A DNA stretch of 64,000 nucleotides, from the NCBI RefSeq assembly GCF_009882985.1, contig NZ_WTUZ01000039.1:558001-622000 (forward strand). The letters are read 5' to 3'. This document shows positions 61,603 through 64,000 of the stretch, piece by piece (within the stretch, counting starts at the first letter, position 1; every line of letters starts with the position of its first letter). The notes below the pieces were generated by a model that saw only the letters and a program-made list of their open reading frames with translations, was not told the DNA's origin and made no database searches. Made by a program: the position numbers and the translations under genes. The DNA is from Paenibacillus silvestris (GTDB lineage: Bacteria > Bacillota > Bacilli > Paenibacillales > NBRC-103111).

Positions 61603-62871
61603 ATGCAACAAACGTTGAAGGAAGCGCATCTTATTGCGAAAATAGATATTCAGGCGGCGGGTCCGCGCTGCAAAATGCTGCTCGGCGATCTGAACGGAGA
61701 CGGCAGGATGGAGGTGCTCTTGGTGCACCCTGACAACCGCCAAGATGTCAGGTACATTCCCCATCAGGTACAATGCTTGACTGCGTTCGACTTGGAGGGC
61801 AATCTACTTTGGCAGACTGGCAAGCCGGATTCCGGAGCGGGAAGCCAAGGGTCGGATTATCCTGCGCAAATTGCAGATATTGACGGTGATGGACGCTTAG
61901 AGGTTCTATGCGTGATGGACAATCGATTCTTGATTTTGGATGGGCAAAATGGGCAGGTAAAAGCATCTCATGCATTACCTAGCGAGCACGCTCACGATTG
62001 TATTATCGTAGCGAATTTGACGGGCGGTTGTGCGGCGGGAGATATCATTCTGAAAGATCGCTATCACACCCTGTGGGCGCTCGATCGCTCGTTTAATCTC
62101 CTGTGGAAACATGAGGGCAACCCAGGGCATTTCCCTTGGGTTTACGACTTCGACGGCGACGGGCTTGATGAAGTCATGGCTGGTTATGACCTGCTTGACC
62201 ATGATGGCCAGCTGCTCTGGAGCTGCCGGGATTTGGACGATCACGCAGACTGTATATGGGTTGGCGATGTGAATGGCGATGGGGAGCCGGAGCTAGTGAT
62301 CGGCGGCAGTGTCACGGTCATGTATGATCGCCACGGGCAAGAACTCTGGCGTTACGAAGGCTCGATCGAGTCCCAGCATATCGCGCTCGGCCGATTCCGC
62401 AACGACTTGCCGGGCCTTCAGATCGCAGGCCTCGATCGTCTCGTGCGCGAGGATGACGGCAAGGGTTTGAAAGGCAAAGACGCGCTTTTCCTTTTGGACA
62501 GTGAAGGGCGAGAGATCTGGAAGGAAGATCGCCAAACCGACGGCTGGCTGACCATCATTGAACCTCTCCGCGGTTGGGAGAAGGGCGCAGCGGATTACAT
62601 TTTAGCTTATCGTCGTGGCGGGGGTGTATGCCCAACCTTATATGACGGCCATATGAACGCGGTCGTTTCTTTTCCACTCGAAGGTTATGTGGTGCATGCT
62701 GATTTATTCGGAAGCGGGAGCGAGCAGGTTATTATCTTTAATAACGAAACGATGGCGATTTATGCGAGTCAGCCTTATGATGTGACCGAGAAGCCTTCCG
62801 GTGTACCGCTGCCTCAGCCGAAACGGTTGTCCAGCTCCACGTTGTATCCCGGCGGCGAGATCCCAATCTAA
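61603..62871 (+). CDS. FG-GAP/PL11-like beta-propeller protein
   Basis: 422 residues, start after GGAGGGA, no signal peptide. Repeated calcium-type loops are spread along the chain: GDLNGDGRMEV, ADIDGDGRLEV, YDFDGDGLDEV and GDVNGDGEPELV. This is the pattern of FG-GAP beta-propellers and of the propeller in PL11 rhamnogalacturonan lyases (YesW/YesX). It is about 200 residues shorter than PL11 enzymes and lacks their N-terminal domain. It could be a cytoplasmic lyase relative or a binding protein. Context supports a pectin role. Confidence 0.65.
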   Translation: MQQTLKEAHLIAKIDIQAAGPRCKMLLGDLNGDGRMEVLLVHPDNRQDVRYIPHQVQCLTAFDLEGNLLWQTGKPDSGAGSQGSDYPAQIADIDGDGRLEVLCVMDNRFLILDGQNGQVKASHALPSEHAHDCIIVANLTGGCAAGDIILKDRYHTLWALDRSFNLLWKHEGNPGHFPWVYDFDGDGLDEVMAGYDLLDHDGQLLWSCRDLDDHADCIWVGDVNGDGEPELVIGGSVTVMYDRHGQELWRYEGSIESQHIALGRFRNDLPGLQIAGLDRLVREDDGKGLKGKDALFLLDSEGREIWKEDRQTDGWLTIIEPLRGWEKGAADYILAYRRGGGVCPTLYDGHMNAVVSFPLEGYVVHADLFGSGSEQVIIFNNETMAIYASQPYDVTEKPSGVPLPQPKRLSSSTLYPGGEIPI

Positions 62872-62882
62872 TGGAGGAAGAC

Positions 62883-64000
62883 ATGAAGATGAGTCCCTAT
62901 TTTCAACCAACCGAATCAATCGCTGGCAAAGCCAAGTCTGACGAACATATACTAGCGACTATCGCTGGAAGGTTCATCGGCGCTAACCCTAAGCATCCTC
63001 CGGTTTATCGGATCTACTCGGCGGAAGGCTTTCGCCGTGAAGCGGATTACCGCTACGAAATGGATTTTGCGCAGAGATGGCCAGAGCTGGAGAACGGGCA
63101 GTTTGTCTACGTCTGGGGGAAGCTGTGGAGCGATGGGGAGATCGAGCATCCATTCAGCGTAAGCTGCTATTGCCCTGTACGTATTATGGTGAACGGGACG
63201 CAGCAATTCGCGTCAAACCTGAATGACGATGTGTTTCCGGAGCGGAGCAGCTATTTCCGTGCCAAACTCAGCAAAGGCTGGAATCACATCGTTATGGAAT
63301 TCGTGGCAACGGCGACGGGCTGTGGCGGTAAGTTCGGAACAGGGAGTATCAAAGGTTTCCCGATGCATATGCTTGCCCCAATAGCTGACCGGGACGGTCA
63401 AGAGGGCTGGGTATACAGCAGCCCGCAATCGGCGACATGGGAAGTCATGCCAGGTAGCGCGGAAGAGAAAGACTGGGCAAGCTCGGCTGTCGATAAGTGG
63501 TATCCGCGAATGGCGTGGACGCCAGAGGAATTGAACAGCGGGTGCTTCAGCCGCATTTACGGCGAAAAGCCAGGGCAGATCGCCTATGCGTGGACGAAGC
63601 TGGAGAACAGAAACCCAAGCGTGCAAAGGGTCAGGTTAATAGGTGTGTATCAAGGCCAACTAACCGTGTACTTAAATGGCACTCCCGTGTTCGAGAAGCA
63701 TTTAACGGATGGCTCGCTTGAGATGATTCTTGCGATCCCGTTTGGTGCCCACGATCTCGTTGCCTGCTCTACTTGTGAGGGTTCGATTTGGGGTGTTAAC
63801 CTAGAAATCGAACACGCGAGCACGGAAGAAGCCGCTCCTGTGAAGCGAATCCCGCCTTATCCTGTTGAAGGACTAACGGATGGCTGGTTGTACGCAGGAC
63901 CTTTCTCAGCTGATAATGCTCCGCACCCAGCCACAATTACTCGCATGGATGCACCGCTTGGCTCAGAAGATGAGCGCACTTTCTGGCGCGCTGATATGCC
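62883..64000 (+). CDS. Unrecognised beta-rich protein of the polysaccharide locus (3' end outside window)
   Basis: ATG at 62883, 11 bp after the previous stop, with ATGGAGGAAGAC upstream; the frame stays open to base 64000 (over 370 residues). It begins MKMSPYFQPTESIAGKAKSD, with no signal peptide. Segments such as FSVSCYCPVRIMVNG, GWNHIVMEFVATATGCGG and QGQLTVYLNGTPVFEKHL resemble jelly-roll domains that precede catalytic domains in family 88/105-like hydrolases. The catalytic part would lie beyond the window. It is probably co-transcribed with the lyase-like genes. Function not assigned. Confidence 0.65.
   Translation, partial: MKMSPYFQPTESIAGKAKSDEHILATIAGRFIGANPKHPPVYRIYSAEGFRREADYRYEMDFAQRWPELENGQFVYVWGKLWSDGEIEHPFSVSCYCPVRIMVNGTQQFASNLNDDVFPERSSYFRAKLSKGWNHIVMEFVATATGCGGKFGTGSIKGFPMHMLAPIADRDGQEGWVYSSPQSATWEVMPGSAEEKDWASSAVDKWYPRMAWTPEELNSGCFSRIYGEKPGQIAYAWTKLENRNPSVQRVRLIGVYQGQLTVYLNGTPVFEKHLTDGSLEMILAIPFGAHDLVACSTCEGSIWGVNLEIEHASTEEAAPVKRIPPYPVEGLTDGWLYAGPFSADNAPHPATITRMDAPLGSEDERTFWRADM

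Overview
The window reads as chromosomal DNA of a spore-forming Gram-positive, most likely Paenibacillus or a close relative. The support is a gerA-type spore germination operon, S-layer homology (SLH) domains, YesM/YesN-type two-component systems, many lipoprotein sugar-binding proteins, and strong AGGAGG ribosome sites with frequent GTG/TTG starts. No rRNA, tRNA, CRISPR array, prophage or insertion sequence was seen.

Layout. 1-2266: the end of an ECF sigma factor, its anti-sigma factor, a secreted cupredoxin whose ribosome site is buried in a 14-bp hairpin, and a HesB-fold protein without cysteines. 2324-10985: a UTRA-type GntR regulator divergent from a seven-gene operon (secreted beta-rich protein, AfuABC/Fbp-like ABC transporter, metallo-hydrolase, YdcZ protein, inositol-monophosphatase-like enzyme). 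Matching TGTCWGACA palindromes lie in both divergent promoter regions. 11113-17888: housekeeping and detoxification genes (N-acetyltransferase, old yellow enzyme with ArsR, LLM oxidoreductase, isochorismatase-like hydrolase, methyltransferase, PfpI protein). 17905-21902: gerA, gerB, gerC. 22093-27748: HemD-like and BenE-like pair, ArsR/AHSA1 pair, SDR/TetR divergent pair, LysE exporter.

27816-34414 holds an FAD sugar/alditol oxidase, an IclR regulator and three enzymes that together fit the oxidative (Weimberg-type) route from a pentonate such as D-xylonate to 2-oxoglutarate. 35459-39911 encodes a secreted CE15 glucuronoyl-esterase-like enzyme ending in cohesin-like, FIVAR-like and dockerin modules, followed by a cohesin-like protein with three SLH domains. 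This looks like a two-gene, wall-anchored, cellulosome-like system. 40139-51749 is an aldouronate/oligosaccharide-type uptake block: one LplB/YtcP permease pair, three unrelated or distantly related binding proteins, two GntR(FCD) paralogues and a YesM/YesN pair. The CE15 gene and the permease operon share one promoter design: a cre-like site inside the promoter and an ACTAGT-WTW-ACTAGT-type palindrome just downstream. Taken together, 27.8-51.7 kb looks like a programme for glucuronoxylan and lignin-carbohydrate esters, from surface de-esterification through uptake to pentose oxidation. The link between the parts is inference.

52460-64000 (continuing past the window) is a second polysaccharide locus that fits rhamnogalacturonan I: ABC permeases and binding protein, a membrane-bound AraC regulator, a PL26-like exo-lyase, a beta-propeller protein resembling PL11 lyase propellers, and the start of a further beta-rich protein. 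Neither sugar transporter has its own ATPase, so a shared MsmX-type ATPase is expected elsewhere.

Intergenic DNA carries three dispersed repeat families: about 180-bp modules (three copies), about 190-bp hairpin modules (two copies), and four terminator hairpins with a conserved AGTCA/TGACT inner stem.
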